Notes: generated from the sequence alone by a model not told the origin. 52,662 bases of DNA from Brasilonema sp. UFV-L1 (GCF_012912105.1 NZ_QMEA01000031.1:1-52662), one strand, 5' to 3'; numbered from the stretch's first letter, positions 41,587 to 50,932 are shown. Made by a program: numbers and translations.

Positions 41587-41994
41587 ATGACACAAGTACA
41601 ACTGATCGCATATGACGAGCAAGCGATTGCGCGGAGCGCAGACGCCTCTTGGCGTATCGCTCAATTCAAGTTGGAACAGCATGTGCAAGCGCAAGCTCTA
41701 GCAGTGGAACCGAAAGATGGTGCAAATTATTCTTTACAATCGATAACTCAAGGCTTTTTGTCCAGTGCCGATAGCCCAAAGATACCTATCCCTAATCAAA
41801 CTAACTCTCAAGCATCCCCAGAAAGAGAACCCATCAAGCATACACTGGTTGGTTCTCCCAAAGCTGTGAATAGCACAATTCGCGTTCTGCATCAACTCAG
41901 ATACGCTTCAATTAGTGATTGGAGTCCCCTTGTCCCAACTGGTAATACAGGCGAGGTTATGAGCATTTTGATACGTTCGATTTTGGTGCAATAG
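41587..41994 (+). CDS. Hypothetical protein, repeat-interrupted N-terminus
   Basis: 135 residues from ATG 41587 (the ATG at 41569 has no ribosome site advantage). Family not recognised. No signal peptide or membrane helix. Residues about 13-27 (QAIARSADASWRIAQ) are encoded by a near-palindromic GC-rich repeat (41623-41662) of the kind found between genes, so this part was probably inserted in frame. The C-terminal IRVLHQLRYASISDWSPLVP then TGNTGEVMSIL looks conserved in character. It ends 4 bp before the convergent hydrolase gene's stop. It may be a real cyanobacterial hypothetical; function unknown. Confidence 0.55.
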   Translation: MTQVQLIAYDEQAIARSADASWRIAQFKLEQHVQAQALAVEPKDGANYSLQSITQGFLSSADSPKIPIPNQTNSQASPEREPIKHTLVGSPKAVNSTIRVLHQLRYASISDWSPLVPTGNTGEVMSILIRSILVQ

Positions 41995-41998
41995 CCCG

Positions 41999-43768
41999 TC
42001 ACTGCTTGTGCTTAACAGAGTTTACAAAAATGGTAGGCTGCACACTATACACTTCGTGTGAGTGTGGGTAGTTGACGCTAGAACTTTTCAAGCTCAAAGT
42101 CTCTACCAAACTCAGTGGTAATGGTTGCTGACTAATAGCATTAACGTAATTTGCACTCAAGTAGCGACGGTAACTTTGCTCATTGGCAAGGTAAGTTTGG
42201 AAGAATGGAAGACTCAAAACTCTGACATATCGTTGTGCTAACGCAGGGCTTGCACCAATCACCTGTTCGGGAACGGGTACACCAGAAGTTTGTGATTCTC
42301 CAATTGTTGAGAAGTGCGTACCACCATTAATTAATGCTAAATATTTATTTGGGGTTGTTAACCAAGTAAAAGGTTGAATTTGTTCTGGAAGTGCAGGAGC
42401 AACGGTATCCACACTACTAGCCATCATCATGATTGGAATTTTAATTTGGCTGAGACTGGCTTGCCCCAAAACACTGCTGTCAATCGGATTAATGGCGATC
42501 GCGACTTTAACTCGTGAATCCGATAAGTTAGATGTCGTAGATTCTGGTAAACTAAAAGCCAAACACTGAAGTAACAGCGAAAGATTAGCTGTATCTGGTG
42601 AAGGTGGGCAGTCTTTTGCTAGTTGCTTAAAATCAATTGGTGCTCCTGCTAATGCTAAAGCTGTGTAACCACCGAAAGATTGACCAACTACGCCTACCTG
42701 TTCTAAATTCAAGCGTCCTTTGTATGCAGGATCGGATTTTGATAGGTTACTCAGTTGATTCAACAAATATTTTACATCCAAAGGTCGGTCAATAAATTCT
42801 CTGGGACCTGTGACTTCCGCCGCCCTACCAGATAATAACGCTTGCAACTGTTTGGCATCGCTACCTGGATGTTCTGGAACTGCAACAACAAACCCATAAG
42901 AAACAAGGTATTCAGCAAGGTAAGCATAACTAGTACGATCAGAACCAAGTCCGTGAGAGATGACAATCACCGGACGAGGGCTAGATATATCTGGTAGGTA
43001 GATGTCAGCAGGAAAAGTGCGATTGCGAGATGTATCATTGAGTATAATAGCTCGCTTCTGGTGAGAAAATTTTCCTGGTTTTGACAGGTTTGTCATCAAA
43101 GCATTCTCTAGCTTAGATGTAGTGCCTGTATCGGTAGAGGATTGCTGGTTGATGAGTGCGATCGCCTGTTGAGTCTGATTAACCAGTTTCTGGAAAGCTT
43201 CTGCAATCTCCAAACTGCGAACTAAATTTATTGTAATTGTCCTTGAGGGAAATTTGCGTAGTACATTTAATAAAGTCAACTTTTGTGGATCAGCTGCTGC
43301 AAGAATGAGTGCTGCTCGAATTGCATAGAATCCACTAATACCAGATTCCTGCTGTACAACTTCTCCCAAATTATCTAACAATCTTTCGCCTATCGGCGTG
43401 TAGAGAAACTGCGACACTTCTACAGCTTTTAGGGGAATGGGAGTCAGCAAAAATTGCCGCAGTTGGTTGAGTTGTTCTTTTCCTGCATACTGAACATATG
43501 CAGCCAATTCATCATCTACTTTGCCTGTTTTGGCATAGGTTTCCAGAGAATTAATCGGAATAGAGCGAGCTACAACACCATAAGAGATAGTCAACCGCTC
43601 TGCACTTAAACTAGGACGAGCGGTAAGAGTAGGAATTAACCCTATACTGAGAATACCAAAAACTATTTGTAACCAAATTGATTTATACTTGACAAAATGA
43701 GATTGGGGACGCAACCGGACAACTGTGGGGGTAGCAGGAGAAATCGGCGAGCAATTCATGAGTATCAC
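41999..43768 (-). CDS. Alpha/beta hydrolase with DUF1400 domain
   Basis: A 589-residue secreted or membrane-anchored hydrolase. A hydrophobic segment at about 29-50 (SIWLQIVFGILSIGLIPTLT) acts as signal/anchor. DUF1400 follows (about 52-185: LTISYGVVARSIPINSLETY), then an alpha/beta-hydrolase domain with oxyanion region PVIVISHGLGSDRTSYAYLA, nucleophile GQSFGG in VGVVGQSFGGYTALALAGA, an acidic residue in SSVDTVAP and the final His in NGGTHFST. DUF1400 plus dienelactone-hydrolase-like domain is a common cyanobacterial pair, acting probably on esters in the periplasm. The ATG at 43759 is an alternative start. Confidence 0.88.
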   Translation of the reverse strand: MILMNCSPISPATPTVVRLRPQSHFVKYKSIWLQIVFGILSIGLIPTLTARPSLSAERLTISYGVVARSIPINSLETYAKTGKVDDELAAYVQYAGKEQLNQLRQFLLTPIPLKAVEVSQFLYTPIGERLLDNLGEVVQQESGISGFYAIRAALILAAADPQKLTLLNVLRKFPSRTITINLVRSLEIAEAFQKLVNQTQQAIALINQQSSTDTGTTSKLENALMTNLSKPGKFSHQKRAIILNDTSRNRTFPADIYLPDISSPRPVIVISHGLGSDRTSYAYLAEYLVSYGFVVAVPEHPGSDAKQLQALLSGRAAEVTGPREFIDRPLDVKYLLNQLSNLSKSDPAYKGRLNLEQVGVVGQSFGGYTALALAGAPIDFKQLAKDCPPSPDTANLSLLLQCLAFSLPESTTSNLSDSRVKVAIAINPIDSSVLGQASLSQIKIPIMMMASSVDTVAPALPEQIQPFTWLTTPNKYLALINGGTHFSTIGESQTSGVPVPEQVIGASPALAQRYVRVLSLPFFQTYLANEQSYRRYLSANYVNAISQQPLPLSLVETLSLKSSSVNYPHSHEVYSVQPTIFVNSVKHKQ

Positions 43769-43852
43769 TGAGCGCTGCTCTCATTCTACTAAAACAAGGT
43801 TGTGGTGTTAATAGATACTATCAACAGGAATATTGTTTGATAAAATTAGAAA

Positions 43853-43869
43853 GGTGGGCATCGCCCACC
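43853..43869 (-). repeat. Short perfect hairpin upstream of hydrolase gene
   Basis: GGTGGGC-ATC-GCCCACC, 7-bp stem, in the 176-bp gap between the DM13 gene and the hydrolase gene. Related in sequence to the inner repeat of the MITE at 39931-40059. Could act as terminator for the DM13 transcript. Confidence 0.45.
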
Positions 43870-43944
43870 AAAAGCACGTGACATTGATATTTGAAATATT
43901 GAATTTGAGATATTGGTGGGTAGTGTTCACCCTACAGAAAATTC

Positions 43945-44457
43945 CTAATAACTTCCACTACTGCCAGAACGCAGTGGTGCATAGCCGAAAGTCGCATTTG
44001 CCATACGGCACCAGATAACTGCAGACTTGAAGTTGGATAGATTAATTGCAGTGGGAATTGGATAGCGTTGTGTACCTTTGAATTTTTGCAGTTTACCCAG
44101 ATTCACATAACTGCTAAGATTCTGATACTTCGCTGGTGGTTTTTCAGATGAATCTAGAAGAACGTGCAAATCTGGTCCTTGATTGCTAGTCTGAAAAGAT
44201 GAATCCAGAACAAGGTATTGTTGTCCATTTTCTGTAACAATCTGCGCTGTTCCAGAGGTAGGCTGTTCTGCTTTCACAAAAGTACCAGATGCAGCAATGA
44301 TTTGCTGTTTTTGAGCAATAAGAGCTTTGGAATGAGCATTTGTAACTGGAGAATTTGATATTCTGGCAGATGGTGTCAATGCCTTGACTGTACCAACTGA
44401 TAGAAAACAAGCTAAAGAAGAAATAACACCTAATTGTACTAACTGATTCAACTTCAT
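43945..44457 (-). CDS. Secreted DM13-domain protein
   Basis: A 170-residue protein with an N-terminal signal peptide (MKLNQLVQLGVISSLACFLS, ending near VKA at 25). The DM13 domain spans about 55-165: SGTFVKAEQPTSGTAQIVTE, then DLHVLLDSS and SAVIWCRMANATFGYAPLR, where the single Cys is the conserved residue proposed to act in electron transfer. Periplasmic or outer-surface location is expected. It lies upstream of the DUF1400 hydrolase on the same strand, 176 bp apart. Confidence 0.85.
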   Translation of the reverse strand: MKLNQLVQLGVISSLACFLSVGTVKALTPSARISNSPVTNAHSKALIAQKQQIIAASGTFVKAEQPTSGTAQIVTENGQQYLVLDSSFQTSNQGPDLHVLLDSSEKPPAKYQNLSSYVNLGKLQKFKGTQRYPIPTAINLSNFKSAVIWCRMANATFGYAPLRSGSSGSY

Positions 44458-44627
44458 AACTTTTACCTATGAAAACAAGATTCTTTGAGGATTTTTTGCT
44501 TTACAGTGTTTTAAGCACAAAATTATTTTCACTCTCTGGTTTTGGTTGAGAATGAGTTTTTGCTGAGAATTCCCACTCAGTTCAATGAGAAATATTTTAG
44601 AAAAGCTTAAACAAAAGGAGAAAGCTA

Positions 44628-45398
44628 ATGGACAATAACCGCTGGACACTAACAGGAAAAAAAGCCTTGATTACCGGAGCAACAAAGGGAATTGGACTGG
44701 CGATCGCCCAAGAATTCCTATCCCTCGGTGCTGAGATTATGATTGTTGCTAGAGATGCACAAGCAATCAACCAACAGCTTGAGAATTGGCAATTACAAGG
44801 ATGGAAAGCTTATGGAATTGCTGCAGATGTTGCCACATCTGATGGTCGTCAGGCAATTATTGAACAAGTTAATCAAACATTAGGAGGATTAGATATCCTC
44901 GTCAATAATGTTGGTACTAATATTCGCAAAAAGACGCTGGAATACACACAACAAGAGTATGAGCACATATTTCAAACCAATTTAACGTCTACATTTGAAA
45001 TGTGCCGACTCGCTTACCCTTTGCTGAAAGCAGCAGACAATAGTAGCATCGTCAACGTTGGTTCTGTTGCTGGGTTAACCGCACTTCGCACAGGTACACC
45101 TTATGCAATGACTAAAGCAGCGCTTGTACAACTGACTCGTTCTTTAGCTGTAGAATGGGCAGCAAACCAAATTCGGGTAAATACTGTTGCGCCTTGGTTT
45201 ATTCTCACTCCTTTAACTGAACCTTTATTGAGCAATTCAGATGTGTTAAACTCTGTTCGCTCGCGTACTCCAATGGGACGAATTGGTACGCCAGAAGAAG
45301 TCGCAGGTTTAGTAGCGTTTCTGTGTCTGCCAACAGCCACTTACATAACTGGACAGTGTATTGCAGTTGATGGTGGTTTTTTAGCCTTTGGTTTTTAA
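44628..45398 (+). CDS. Short-chain dehydrogenase/reductase (tropinone reductase-like)
   Basis: A 256-residue classical SDR. Cofactor motif [12 protein letters not shown] (about 14-25), NNVG at about 91-94, catalytic Ser in [13 protein letters not shown], and YAMTK (Tyr/Lys pair at about 158-162); the end [17 protein letters not shown] is typical. NADP(H) use is suggested by the basic residue after the second strand (VARDAQA). It reduces a small carbonyl compound of unknown identity. AAAGGAG lies 8 bases before the ATG. The gene stands alone between divergent and convergent neighbours. Confidence 0.9.
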   Translation: MDNNRWTLTGKKALITGATKGIGLAIAQEFLSLGAEIMIVARDAQAINQQLENWQLQGWKAYGIAADVATSDGRQAIIEQVNQTLGGLDILVNNVGTNIRKKTLEYTQQEYEHIFQTNLTSTFEMCRLAYPLLKAADNSSIVNVGSVAGLTALRTGTPYAMTKAALVQLTRSLAVEWAANQIRVNTVAPWFILTPLTEPLLSNSDVLNSVRSRTPMGRIGTPEEVAGLVAFLCLPTATYITGQCIAVDGGFLAFGF

Positions 45399-45431
45399 AA
45401 ACTATTTTGTAAAAACTATGAAGATATCTGC

Positions 45432-46058
45432 TCACGAATCTCGATGCAGCCAGTTATAAAGCCCCAAAGAACTGACTGTTGTGATAAAGTGAGCGGCTAT
45501 ACCAGTCATATTTGCCATTGCCACAAAGATATCAAGAGAGCGAATAATGCGACTTGGATCGTAAATTGCTACCCCTTGAGGTTGGGCAATGGATTTTGAC
45601 AATAGTACTCCCAAACCAGCACCACCCCCCAAAATGAAAAGCAGCATTCCCACTAAACCAGCAATCACACCAATTTGCAGTAATTGGATCACCTGTGCTT
45701 TTTTAGGATGTATGTCTGGGTTCGGGTTACGAAGCCGTCTCGCAAAGCGAGTCAGACGAAAAGCTAAATAAAGACTAAAAAGTAATGCTAAAATTCCACA
45801 AACAGCCCAAAAGATGCTAAAACTAAGTCCTGGTGTCGTTCCTTGAGTGTAACTACTGACTCCTACTCCAGGTGTAGGTGGCGTCAATGCTTGAGAGAAA
45901 TTACGACCGGAAATAGCAAATATCAGCATTAAACTAGCAGCAGCTCCTAATCCCAGCTCCAACCAGAAACTTACCCAACCAACAAGGCGCAAAATGTTGG
46001 CAATTCTTTCTATTTTGGGATTAAATGTGCCTTCTTCTGATTGGATTTGCATGGTCAT
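45432..46058 (-). CDS. DUF3611 family membrane protein
   Basis: A 208-residue integral membrane protein with four predicted helices: about 25-48 (GWVSFWLELGLGAAASLMLI), 80-103 (FSIFWAVCGILALLFSLYLA), 125-150 (LLQIGVIAGLVGMLLFILGG) and 180-200. It matches the cyanobacterial/plastid DUF3611 family (IERIANILRLVGWVSFWLEL at the start); its location may be plasma or thylakoid membrane and its function is unknown. It converges with the SDR gene, 33 bp apart. Confidence 0.85.
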   Translation of the reverse strand: MTMQIQSEEGTFNPKIERIANILRLVGWVSFWLELGLGAAASLMLIFAISGRNFSQALTPPTPGVGVSSYTQGTTPGLSFSIFWAVCGILALLFSLYLAFRLTRFARRLRNPNPDIHPKKAQVIQLLQIGVIAGLVGMLLFILGGGAGLGVLLSKSIAQPQGVAIYDPSRIIRSLDIFVAMANMTGIAAHFITTVSSLGLYNWLHRDS

Positions 46059-46360
46059 AGATAGAGGTTGAACTAAATTAAATTCTTTTGACTTTCACTG
46101 TAGGTATATCAGTAGGAAATTACGACCTTCTCAAGTATGAATGACCAGCATTTCAACTAATACTTAAGTTCTATCAGCAAGAGTTCCATCCTCTCTCCAC
46201 ACTGCATAGGTTTTGGAAATTTCTCTGTTGAGACTGTTTACCTTTGTAAAGGTCTTAACAAAACTTTACTTTTCCAGGATTTACTAAGTAGTAGTTTAAA
46301 AATGTATAAAATTAAACAGAAAAATCTTTTCATCAATAAAATGAGCATAATCTAATACTC
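46059..46360. other. Intergenic region, no clear feature
   Basis: About 300 bp of AT-rich sequence upstream of the DUF3611 gene. Likely holds its promoter; no boxes or repeats stand out. Confidence 0.3.
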
Positions 46361-46495
46361 ATGTTTTTGAAAAAATTCGCCACAACCGCCGTTATTGTTT
46401 TGATAATCAACGTTTGTGCTCGCTTTTTTAAGACACACACCCGAATCACTCAAAGTATAAGAAGTGACACCAGCAATCAAAAAGTCATACTTTGA
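46361..46495 (+). CDS. Possible small single-helix protein
   Basis: A 44-codon frame MFLKKFATTAVIVLIINVCA then RFFKTHTRITQS, with a basic start and one hydrophobic segment, resembling a small membrane peptide. No good ribosome binding site precedes the ATG, and its end overlaps the convergent acetyltransferase stop by 11 bp. It may be real but the support is only compositional. Confidence 0.25.
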   Translation: MFLKKFATTAVIVLIINVCARFFKTHTRITQSIRSDTSNQKVIL

Positions 46496-47045
46496 TATTC
46501 TCATGAATTTCAAGCAAGTTTTCTTTTCTTGAAATTCTATACTCTAATATATGTAAAACTCTTCCGCTCAAATTTGTCTTATTATATTCTCTCACAATTT
46601 GACCACCAAGCTTTTCTGCAATACGTCGGCTAGGAATATTTTCTTGATCAACATCGTATATAAGATATTCGTAATCTAAGTTCTCATCAGCCCAACTTTT
46701 TAGTGCAGTGATAGCCTCTAAGCCATAGCCTTGAGCATGTGCAGATTTTTTTAGCCAAATACCAAGTACTAAATTTTTACTATAAATTTCATGGATTCCA
46801 GTACATCCCAAAAACTCTTGAGAGTCTTTTTTTAAAATAACCATGACCAGATGATTTCCTGTTTGCATTTCGCATACAGAATCATGAATAAACTCTTCTG
46901 TTTCTGTCATATTTTTAGGTGGACGAGGATACATATAAGTCGTAATTTCTTTTGTGAATTCTCTAAAAATATCTTGTTTGTACTTCTGTGATACTGGTAT
47001 CAATAAAAGCTGATTTGTCAAGATGTTTACTTGAATGAGTTCCAT
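46485..47045 (-). CDS. GNAT-family N-acetyltransferase
   Basis: A 186-residue GNAT protein of the RimJ/RimL type. The acetyl-CoA binding motif is in LGIWLKKSAHAQGYGLEAIT (the V/I-x-x-x-x-Q/R-G-x-G pattern near 100-110), and the later SRRIAEKLGGQIVREYNKTN is the typical C-terminal part. It transfers an acetyl group to an unknown amine, perhaps a protein N-terminus or small molecule. The coding sequence is AT-rich compared with neighbours, hinting at recent acquisition (inference). No operon partners. Confidence 0.85.
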   Translation of the reverse strand: MELIQVNILTNQLLLIPVSQKYKQDIFREFTKEITTYMYPRPPKNMTETEEFIHDSVCEMQTGNHLVMVILKKDSQEFLGCTGIHEIYSKNLVLGIWLKKSAHAQGYGLEAITALKSWADENLDYEYLIYDVDQENIPSRRIAEKLGGQIVREYNKTNLSGRVLHILEYRISRKENLLEIHENIKV

Positions 47046-47327
47046 AGTCTTTTATGACGAGTCAAGATGTCATTAAGTTTACTAAATAAATCTAAACTCT
47101 GTCGTTTTATTGAAACTAGTTTTTATTAATTTTGTATCTAAGTACTGAATTGAAAAACAAGCAGGGAAAGTTTATCTAAACTTCAACAAGAAAAAATCAA
47201 ACTTTTGTCATGAAAGAGCTAAAGTTTTGTTAAGATGCAAATGTTAGTATTCTATGAACGAAAAATGCCAATCAAGAGGTGAAGAGATAAATAGGTACTA
47301 ACACTGTTGAGTTCAACCGATAAAACA

Positions 47328-47486
47328 ATGACCAGTTACATTTTTTTCGATGACGCCCTTCGGATGCTTGTAAACGCTTTCTGTGCTTCAGTACTACTAC
47401 TTCTTGCCTTTTCTGGCTTAGGTTTAGCAGTCATAGAAACCATAGAAAAAACAGGTATTCGCGTAGACACAAAGCGGTTTAACTAA
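47328..47486 (+). CDS. Small single-pass membrane protein (52 aa)
   Basis: MTSYIFFDDALRMLVNAFCA, then a strongly hydrophobic helix SVLLLLAFSGLGLAVIETIE, and a polar tail KTGIRVDTKRFN. A good candidate for a small membrane protein with N-terminus outside and basic C-terminus inside. It has no recognised family. Short length and lack of a strong ribosome site limit confidence; the clear amphiphilic layout favours a real gene. Confidence 0.4.
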   Translation: MTSYIFFDDALRMLVNAFCASVLLLLAFSGLGLAVIETIEKTGIRVDTKRFN

Positions 47487-47715
47487 GCCCAATTTCTCTG
47501 TCAATGCTTTCAGTACAGAGGTTTTTCGTAGGGTAAGGTTCCGCTCACCTCAAATCAAAAATTTACTCTTTGTCGAAAACTATTTCGTTCAAGTGTTCGC
47601 TAGCAAACAATCTTGGGAACACTCAAGCTATAGAGATCTCATAGCCTTGCACAATAACCTCCTCGATACGAGTGAGTGTATTGCGACTGAGACACAAGCG
47701 ATGGAGTAAATTGTA

Positions 47716-48162
47716 ATGGGTCTATTCGACGAGATGTTTGGCGCACAAAGCCAAGTTCAAGAAGCACTCAGTCAAGCGGAAGCTTTTGTTGTTATTGCTT
47801 TAGCTGCAACAACCTCAGATGGAAATCTTTCTGATGAGCAGGCACGTGGTATTTTATTAGTGCTGTCGCGTATGAAACTCTTCAGATGTTATTCCAATGA
47901 TGAGATGAATGGGATATTTGATAAAATCCTAGATATCCTGAGGCGACAAGGTATAAATGCTTTGTTTAATTCAGCTAAAGAATCCTTATCCTACGACTTG
48001 CGAGAAGCAGCTTTTGCAGTAGCCACAGATTTAGTTTTAACTGATGGAGTCTTTCCTCAAGAAGAGCAAGACTTTTTAAACGATTTGTATCAAGCTTTGG
48101 GAATTTCTGCTGATATCGCTACACAAATTATGCAAGTCATGCTGATAAAAAATCGCGGATAG
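47716..48162 (+). CDS. TerB-family tellurite resistance-like protein
   Basis: A 148-residue all-helical protein. Segment QAEAFVVIALAATTSDGNLS (about 20-39) and, repeated later, ATDLVLTDGVFPQEEQDFLN (about 110-129) are the two D-G-containing acidic motifs of the TerB fold, which bind a divalent metal. Such proteins are common single-gene copies in cyanobacteria, without the Ter operon; a role in metal or stress sensing is possible but unproven. A GGAG lies about 12 bases before the ATG. Neighbouring genes give no clue. Confidence 0.85.
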   Translation: MGLFDEMFGAQSQVQEALSQAEAFVVIALAATTSDGNLSDEQARGILLVLSRMKLFRCYSNDEMNGIFDKILDILRRQGINALFNSAKESLSYDLREAAFAVATDLVLTDGVFPQEEQDFLNDLYQALGISADIATQIMQVMLIKNRG

Positions 48163-48248
48163 CGATCGCCAATTTTCAACAACCCTTCTCTGAAAGTGGG
48201 TTATAAAATGTAGGACTCCATATCTTTGATTTCGGCTAGAGGCTATTT

Positions 48249-48350
48249 GGCGTTGCTGAATCTAAATATGAATTAAGCTCACGCAAAGGCGCAAAGAATA
48301 AGAGTTTTAGATACTGGATTTTTAATTTTAGATACTAATTCAGCAATGCC
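48249..48350. mobile_element. 102-bp MITE sharing ends with the 14.2-kb element
   Basis: Begins GGCGTTGCTGAAT (48249-48261) and ends ATTCAGCAATGCC (48338-48350), 12 of 13 bases inverted match. The first 13 bases are identical to the left end of the MITE at 14164, so both belong to the same family. No clear target duplication is seen here. Confidence 0.7.
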
Positions 48351-48498
48351 TACTATCCTACCACAAATATATATCGTAATTTTTTAACAAAAGAAAGAAT
48401 CGCTTTACAACGTTGGGACGACTTGCTAGCACAGGACTATAGAAATAACTAGACAGCTAGAAACAGCTTTATTATCCTGATTATGTAGGTATTTTTCT

Positions 48499-48526
48499 CT
48501 CTAGAGTTCTGATCGGAACTCTAGAG
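48499..48526. repeat. Perfect 11-bp inverted repeat
   Basis: CTCTAGAGTTC-TGATCG-GAACTCTAGAG. The stem lies far (280 bp) upstream of murF and 330 bp after the terB-like gene, with no T-run. Function unknown. Confidence 0.5.
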
Positions 48527-48804
48527 TCAGAGGCTTTGCTCCAGGCGCGGAGCGTAAGCATGATTCCGCTTGTGACTACTGAGTGCTTGTATAAGCATTG
48601 GTTTTCTTCCAGATTGAACGCGTAAATATCAAATTACACCAATTTGAAAAAAGAATGCGACAGATACACACTCCCAAACCCCTGTTACGTCTGGCTTTCT
48701 TCATTTTGCGAAAAGTTTGCGCCGGGAAACTTTTCAAGACGAATTTTGAATTTTGTTAGCGCAGCGGTGCGCAGCACATTTTGAATTTTGAATTGGTATT
48801 ACTT

Positions 48805-50160
48805 ATGCCTTGTTCTGCTACCCTAACTCAACTGCTGTCTGTTCTGTGTGCAAAAGCAGCAAACTTATCAGAAAGCTCATTAGCACATTTAAGTAGTGGT
48901 ATACAAACAGATTCCCGTACACTCAAGCCTGGTGAAGTCTTTTTAGCTTTACGCGGCGAAAAGTTTGATGGACACGATTTTGTTCCAATGGCAATCGAAA
49001 AAGGTGCAATAGCTGCGATAGTTGATTTTGAATACGACAATTCTAAATTTCCTGTCTTGCAAGTCAAAAATACGCTTGAAGCATATCAAAAAATTGGCAG
49101 GTGGTGGCGTGATCAGTTTCCGATTCCAGTGATTGGGATTACAGGTTCTGTAGGCAAAACCACAACCAAGGAACTCATTGCAGCAGTTTTGGAGACAAAA
49201 GGAAGAGTCCTCAAAACTTATGGAAATTACAACAACGAAATTGGAGTACCAAAAACGCTTTTGCAATTGAGTGCAGAAGATGATTTCGCCGTGATTGAAA
49301 TGGCGATGCGGGGAAGGGGGCAAATTGCTGAACTGACACAGATAGCACGTCCGACGATTGGGGTGATTACTAATGTGGGAACAGCACACATTGAGTTACT
49401 CGGTTCAGAACAGGCTATTGCTGAGGCAAAATCTGAATTATTAGCTCAAATGCCTGAAGATAGTGTAGCAATTCTCAATTATGATCATCCGCGATTAATG
49501 GAAACGGCGGCGAGAGTTTGGCAAGGGAAAGTTTTGAGCTATGGCTTTTCTGGTGGCGATATCCAGGGAAATTTGATTGATAGTGACACCTTGGAAGTGG
49601 GAGGAATGCAATTGCCTTTACCATTACCAGGACGACATAATGCAAGTAACTTCTTGGCAGCTTTAGCGGTGGCAAAAGTGCTGGGTATTGATTGGTCATC
49701 TCTAAAATCGAGTGTGAAAGTGGATATGCCAACAGGGCGATCGCAACGTTTTACTTTGCCCAATGATGTGGTAATCTTAGATGAAACTTATAATGCTGCA
49801 CCAGAAGCAATGCAAGCAGCCTTGCAATTGTTAGCAGATACACCAGGAAAGCGACGCATTGCTGTGTTGGGTGCAATGAAGGAATTGGGAGAGCGATCGC
49901 ACCAATTACATCAGCAAGTAGGAGAAACGGTGCAAAAATTAAAGTTGGATGCTTTATTAGTATTAGTGGATGGAGAAGATGCAAAAGCTATAGCCAAGAG
50001 TGCTGAAGGAATTCCGTCTGAGTGCTTTGCAACTCATGCAGATTTAGTTGCCACTTTAAAGACTTTTGTACAAGAAGGTGATAGGATTCTTTTTAAGGCA
50101 GCGCATTCAGTCGGACTAGATAGAGTGGTGAATCAGTTCCGTACAGAATTTGCTAAATAG
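48805..50160 (+). CDS. murF: UDP-N-acetylmuramoyl-tripeptide--D-alanyl-D-alanine ligase
   Basis: About 451 residues from ATG 48805 (an upstream in-frame TTG at 48781 lies in repeat-derived sequence). Mur-ligase layout: N-terminal substrate domain with SGIQTDSRTLKPGEVFLALR, ATP-binding P-loop VIGITGSVGKTTTKELIAAV (about 112-131), NYNNEIGVPKTLL which is typical of MurF, ATPase Glu in FAVIEMAMRGRGQI, and the C-terminal DETYNAAPEAMQAAL motif. It joins D-Ala-D-Ala to UDP-MurNAc-tripeptide in the cytoplasm, the last soluble precursor step of peptidoglycan. No other mur gene is adjacent. Confidence 0.93.
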   Translation: MPCSATLTQLLSVLCAKAANLSESSLAHLSSGIQTDSRTLKPGEVFLALRGEKFDGHDFVPMAIEKGAIAAIVDFEYDNSKFPVLQVKNTLEAYQKIGRWWRDQFPIPVIGITGSVGKTTTKELIAAVLETKGRVLKTYGNYNNEIGVPKTLLQLSAEDDFAVIEMAMRGRGQIAELTQIARPTIGVITNVGTAHIELLGSEQAIAEAKSELLAQMPEDSVAILNYDHPRLMETAARVWQGKVLSYGFSGGDIQGNLIDSDTLEVGGMQLPLPLPGRHNASNFLAALAVAKVLGIDWSSLKSSVKVDMPTGRSQRFTLPNDVVILDETYNAAPEAMQAALQLLADTPGKRRIAVLGAMKELGERSHQLHQQVGETVQKLKLDALLVLVDGEDAKAIAKSAEGIPSECFATHADLVATLKTFVQEGDRILFKAAHSVGLDRVVNQFRTEFAK

Positions 50161-50249
50161 ATTTTGTAGTTCTCAGTTCATGGCTAATCGCGAATTGTTA
50201 AGAGTGCAATTAGCAAACAGCGATTAACGAAACAATAATTTAGTAACAG

Positions 50250-50819
50250 ATGAACATTAATCTACCGCTACAAACGCAACGTCTCATTCTCAGGGATTTT
50301 ACAAAATCAGATTGGCAAGGAGTGCATAGCTACGCCTGTGATCCAGAAGTTGTTCGTTACGAACCTTTTGGTCCTAACAGTGAAGAAGACACAAAGAGTT
50401 TTTTGCAAAGACAGATTAAATTACAACGACAACAACCTCGTGAACATTTTGGTTTGGCAGTGACTTTAAAAGATAATAAACAATTCATTGGTAGCTGTTC
50501 TATTTCCATCACAAATCAAGATCAACGAGAAGCTTCAATCGGATACGACTTTGCTAAGGAATTTTGGGGACAAGGATATGCAACTGAAGCTGCACGAAAA
50601 CTCTTACATTTTGGTTTCCAGCAACTCAATTTACATCGGATTTTTGCAACGTCTGATCCAAAAAATATCCTCTCAATGCGAATTTTGGTAAAAATTGGCA
50701 TGCGACAGGAGGGGTATTTGCGAGAGTATGAATGGGTTAAGGGTGAGTGGCGAGACCGCTTGCTATATGCCATCCTGGAGCGTGAATGGATACAAATGCA
50801 GATTCGCAATGTTGAGTAA
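50250..50819 (+). CDS. GNAT-family N-acetyltransferase (RimJ/RimL-like)
   Basis: A 189-residue acetyltransferase. Start LQTQRLILRDFTKSDWQGVH is the RimJ/RimL/YjcK pattern; the acetyl-CoA pyrophosphate loop is in GYDFAKEFWGQGYATEAARK (about 96-115), followed by NLHRIFATSDPKNILSMRIL and KIGMRQEGYLREYEWVKGEW. Likely acetylates a protein N-terminus or a small molecule. It lies 89 bp after murF on the same strand and may be in its transcript. Confidence 0.9.
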   Translation: MNINLPLQTQRLILRDFTKSDWQGVHSYACDPEVVRYEPFGPNSEEDTKSFLQRQIKLQRQQPREHFGLAVTLKDNKQFIGSCSISITNQDQREASIGYDFAKEFWGQGYATEAARKLLHFGFQQLNLHRIFATSDPKNILSMRILVKIGMRQEGYLREYEWVKGEWRDRLLYAILEREWIQMQIRNVE

Positions 50820-50864
50820 ACAAAGGCTCTAAAGCGCCGGTACAAAGCGTCAAAATCAGGGATC

Positions 50865-50932
50865 AAAAACCCGGTTTCTATCGTCGAAAAGACTGTTTTT
50901 TCGTTGAGTGACTTTAAAGAAACCGGGTTTTT
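50865..50932. terminator. Bidirectional hairpin between convergent genes
   Basis: AAAAACCCGGTTTCT (50865-50879) and AGAAACCGGGTTTTT (50918-50932) form a perfect 15-bp inverted repeat with A-run before and T-run after. It lies between the convergent acetyltransferase and NADH dehydrogenase genes and could end both transcripts. The AACCCGGTTTC dyad is also a known style of dispersed cyanobacterial repeat. Confidence 0.65.

Larger units (their letters stand above)
48163..48804. other. Repeat-rich intergenic region before murF
   Basis: 642 bp without a gene. It contains a MITE (48249-48350), a perfect 11-bp hairpin (48499-48526) and dispersed GC-rich repeats near 48540-48580 and 48710-48775 (for example GCGCAGCGGTGCGCAGC-type sequence). 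murF's promoter is presumably within the last 200 bp. Confidence 0.5.
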
